A stretch of 64,000 nucleotides of DNA from NCBI GenBank assembly GCA_958496175.1, contig OY292277.1, forward strand, positions 43,597,050 through 43,661,049. The letters are read 5' to 3'. The notes under the pieces are model-generated. The model ran no database searches, was not told where the DNA came from, and was given only the letters and a program-made list of their open reading frames with translations. Position 1 is the first letter of the stretch. Each line of letters begins with the position of its first letter. Below, piece after piece: positions 60,461-64,000 of this stretch. Both the position numbers and the translations under genes were made by a program. The stretch is from Sisyra terminalis. Lineage: Eukaryota; Arthropoda; Insecta; Neuroptera; Sisyridae.

Positions 60461-61466
60461 TATTTTTTTCGAATTCCCCATCCAATTTGCTTTAAAGCTA
60501 TGTGTTTTTAAATTTTAAAAAACGGTACGCTATATTGAAAAAAAAATTAAAACCGATTTTTTACGCAAAAATCCATTAATGTAATAAACAGAAATAGAGC
60601 TTACTCGATTACTATACGAGTACAAATAACAGAAAATATTAAAAACAATAATATGAAAACAGTTGTTTTTTATTAAATGAATTCAATCGTTAATATAAAA
60701 ATTCTTTGGCACTATTGTGATTAAGGCAGCATCAAGTGTTATCTAAGTTATCTAGTTATCTAAGATTGCTATGCTTTTAAAATTGCAAGTTGTAATATGC
60801 AGCACTTTTTTTTCATATGGTAACTCTTGCTGTTTACTTAATCATAATAGTGCCAAATAATTTTTATATTAACGATTGAATTCATTTAATATAAAACAAC
60901 TGTTTTCATATTATTGTTTTTAATATTTTCTGTTATTTGCACTTGTATAGTAATTGGGTAAGCTCTGTTTCTGTTTATTATATTAATGGACTTTTGCGTA
61001 AAAAAATCGGTTTTAATTTTTTTCAATATGGCGTACCGTTTTTTAAAATTTAAAAAACATATAACTTTAAAGCAAATTGGATGGGGAGTTTGAAAAAAAT
61101 TGTATCGTAATTGTATCATGGTTAAAATTTAAAGTTAAAAGAAAAAGCTCTCTTTTTTCAAGGATCCTTTAAACCGATAAAGCTCTTAATTTTTTTTATA
61201 GAAGCAACCATCAGCCTTTTCAACATATCTAAAATTCAAATAAATCGATTGAAAAGTTTCAGAGAAATTTTTTTTTCTGATATCCAACTTTTTTCGATTT
61301 TTGAAAAAACGGTAATACATAGGGATCTGAAACTTGTCGAATTATTGTATCTTAATAATACCAACATACCCTAAAATTGATATACCAATAATACCTGAAA
61401 TTATGAACCAAATATCCTTCTGGAGTCGATTCACTATAAGAAATTATCGTCCTTTGTCCTTTAATA

Positions 61467-62701
61467 TACAAATTATAAAAAATAAAATACATTTCAGAAG
61501 TATAATTAAGTATAAATGTTTTTGGTATTTTAACTGATACGTATTTCGATTTACAAGCTTAAGTAATCATCTAAAAAATGATTGCAGCGTAAAGATCATA
61601 ACTAAGGGTTTTTATTTCATAAAATATATGGTTGATTCTCACCAAATTTCGAAATAAGGTAGAAAAATATATTTCAAAGATTGATAATTATTTTTTTTTT
61701 ATAAATTTTGTAGTATTTTTGTAACAAGATTATACCAATATAGTGGCTCCCAGATTAAACTGATTTTAGACGAATTATAAGAATGATTTATAATTTTGAA
61801 AATGAGGGAACGTTATTGTTTAATAGAGTGCAAAAAGTTTGGGTTCTAACAGTATCATGGTTGGGTAAATATAATATTCCTCTATAAAGTGTTATTTTTT
61901 GTCCGGTCCCATCAAAATGAACTACTTTTATCTCTGCATTGTACTTACAGCCATAATTTTCACTAAAGTCAATATGAATGATGTTCTCAACTTTAAAGAG
62001 GAAAAAACGGTAAATTTAAAGATTTAATAAGCCAAAAAATTAATGGAAGTTAAGTTTGACTAGTTAAAAAGCCTTTACCTCATATATTGCCATTCCCTCG
62101 TTTTAATTTGAAATGAGGGAATGACGAAATAAAGCATAACTTAAAAAATTTTGGTATATAACCTATTGTTATATCTAAATTTTTGTATAGGCTTATTATC
62201 TTGGACAACCTACTTTACTGTGCAATTTTTTTTAAGATATAGTAAATACCTCTATTTTTATTCATTGTGAGGGAATTACGACTGAAAATGTAACTTTGAA
62301 ATAATTTTCATATTCCTTTTTGAACAGATACGCAACAAGTGTAAGGTGATTTAAATATGTGAAATAATTAATAGTATTGCCAACTACCAAAATCGATAAG
62401 AACATTCATGAATGATTACAGATGCGTTCAAATATCGACTGTTAGTAAAGGGGTGAGGGAATGTTTTTTTTTTATGGGACACATAAAAATATATTTGAAA
62501 ACGTGTTCTTTACTTTTCATTCCAAACTGTAAAGATTTTTTAAAATTTATTATGTTTTTAATCGATTATTCAAACTTTAAACAATTTCTTTAAAAAATTG
62601 TTGATTTAAAAGTTCAAAAATGTGCCAATCTTAGGTTTGGAATATAGTGATGGAATGGTTTTCCGGGTACTATTTATTTATTCTTTTAAAGAGATACTTA
62701 T
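61467..62701. other. AT-rich stretch with a solo hammerhead-like relic
   Basis: On minus near 61540-61585 the sequence AATCGAAATACGTATC follows a GATGATTAC...GTAA hairpin, resembling the 3' half of family A. Short hairpins built on CATTCCCTC/GAGGGAATG occur near 62090-62125. No exon of the WD-repeat gene was found. Confidence 0.4.
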
Positions 62702-63770
62702 TAGAGTGTCCGTTATTTCCCAGATTGATTTTTTTACAGCGATCGCCCCCTGAATTTTTAGTTTAAGATATAAAAAAAATTATCCAATACAATTAAACTC
62801 TTAATTTCTTGATTAAACCGTGCCGGAATCATGTTACTTTTTCCTTTTACATAACATGGGATTATTTAAATTTTTACTTTTAGTTTTTTTTCTTAGAAAC
62901 AAATGGATCAAAAGATTTAAGATTAAATTATTCTGACGTAAAATTTAACACTCTACAAAAAAGGTATCTTATGAATTTTCGATTAAGTCACTCCATTAAA
63001 AGTTATTCAACATTTAACTTGTGTCTAATATGAAACTTGCAATATTTTCAACTTTTTGCTTATTTTTATTTTTTTTAACTATAAAATCATTGAAAGACAA
63101 GATTAAAATTATTATCATTAGAGCGCCAGTGATTATTTGTGTTGATTTTAAGGCTTGAATTGAAAATTAAACAAAAAAAATCATTTTTTGACAATTAAAA
63201 CCGGTGACATAAGATCCAAATTCGCTATAGTCGTGAAATTCAATTTATCCAGGATAAATTTTCGTACTTTAATCAATATTTTGTACCTACGAAGTGAATT
63301 TCATACTAATTAATGAGACTATCGACAAATTTTTACCATTTCACCTGACGCCATGAGAAAAAGAAAAAAATCTATGAGAAATTTCTTAGAACTTGTAGTC
63401 AACAAATTAATTGTTGAATAAATTATAAAAAGCAAACTAAACAAATTAAATCAAGTTAAATGTTGAATAACTTTAAATGGAGTGAATCAACCGAAAATTC
63501 ATAAGATACCTTTTTTGTAGAGCGTTAAATTTTACGTCAGAATAATTTAATCTTAAATCTTTTCATCCATTTGTTTCTGCGAAAAAAATTTAAAAGTAAA
63601 AAGTCAAATAATCCCATGTTATTTAAATGGTAAAAGTAACATGATTCCGGCACGGTTTAATCAAGAAATTAGGAGCTTAATTGTATTGGATAATTTTTTT
63701 TGTATCCTAAACTAAAAATTCAGGGGGCGATTGCTGTAAAAAATCAATTTGGGAAATAACGGACACCCTA
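62702..63770. mobile_element. Foldback hAT-like element (TIR TAGRGTGTCCGTTATTTCCC), about 300-bp arms
   Basis: The termini TAGAGTGTCCGTTATTTCCC and (inverted) TAGGGTGTCCGTTATTTCCC begin arms that remain complementary for about 300 bp, through CTGAATTTTTAG and CCGGAATCATGTTAC. Flanks ATACTTAT (62694-62701) and ATACTCAT (63771-63778) are an 8-bp duplication with one change. The central 450 bp has no transposase frame. Confidence 0.85.
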
Positions 63771-64000
63771 ATACTCATATGGCTTAAAAATTATAACCAA
63801 CACCATTAGCCCAAGTAATGATCTTTTTAAGGAAAAAAATTACCAGCATAGATCGTTTAGATGTTTAGGGAGAAGAGACTTAAGATCTGAAGGGACTTTT
63901 TTCGATATTTCGTGAGAATTACCCATACATTATACTAAATAACGATATTATCAAAGAAGAACGTATTTAGGTAAATATTAAATGAAAATCACCTTTAAAT

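Larger units (their letters stand above)
59499..61466. mobile_element. Giant palindrome, arms of about 615-630 bp, interrupted by a family A insertion
   Basis: The left arm 59499-59859 plus 60473-60725 is the reverse complement of the right arm 60837-61466. The loop is about 110 bp. The left arm carries the 601-bp element at 59860-60460 and its duplicated target; the right arm shows the uninterrupted site. The arms differ by scattered substitutions and a 15-bp indel. The palindrome begins only 24 bp beyond the acceptor of the exon at 59475-59152. Confidence 0.85.

Noticed and set aside
1..64000. tRNA, rRNA, CRISPR arrays, bacterial operons or viral genes
   Set aside because: No cloverleaf, rRNA or phage/viral protein signature was recognised, and the splice structure shows eukaryotic nuclear DNA.

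Overview
The window is strongly AT-rich eukaryotic nuclear DNA from an arthropod, almost certainly an insect. The evidence is short GT-AG introns (57 bp to a few hundred bp next to multi-kb ones), a single-exon divergent ionotropic receptor, a glucosylceramidase gene of insect layout, and a dense load of foldback and MITE-like transposable elements. The order cannot be fixed from the sequence; a beetle would fit but is only a guess.

Genes. (1) A minus-strand gene leaves through the left edge. Its start codon is at 2882-2880 and a second coding exon lies at 1816-1486; it appears to share a divergent promoter (about 3300-3834) with (2) a complete three-exon plus-strand gene at 3835-4855, homologous to the small protein C15orf61. 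(3) A complete seven-exon minus-strand lysosomal glucosylceramidase gene (Gba-like) lies at 10594-7178 and encodes 513 residues with both catalytic glutamates. (4) A single-exon divergent ionotropic receptor occupies 41379-39520 on minus. (5) The last six exons of a minus-strand WD-repeat gene of the WDR49/WDR64/WDY type run from 59475 to 45054; its 5' exons lie beyond the window or were not found. A likely minus-strand first exon and promoter sits near 29923-30150 with no recognisable coding exons downstream.

Repeats. 11.4-13.9 kb is a nested inverted-repeat composite holding a decayed non-LTR reverse transcriptase. 22.2-27.9 kb is a satellite array of 21 monomers of mostly about 285-299 bp, each built around the palindrome GCAAACGTTTGC or a one-base variant, with an inner 871-bp trimeric higher-order repeat. 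28.36-28.86 kb is a lysine-codon-rich minisatellite. Several hAT-type elements are defined by 8-bp target-site duplications (2125, 36311, 47355, 48198, 51882, 57420, 62702). An RNase H-bearing non-LTR remnant lies at 42448-43299.

The most interesting signal is a set of palindromic elements (13301-13777, 17333-17895, 20727-20813, 45823-46134, 59860-60460) flanked by 11-15 bp target duplications. All but the 87-bp copy carry one hammerhead-ribozyme-like motif per arm, in opposite orientations. The best motif (13606-13652) has an intact CTGATGA...GAAA core and a self-complementary stem III. One such element has inserted into one arm of a much larger palindrome (59499-61466), whose other arm preserves the empty site.

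How the parts relate: the genes are unrelated housekeeping or sensory genes separated and interrupted by repeats. The introns of the WD-repeat gene hold most of the elements in the right third of the window.
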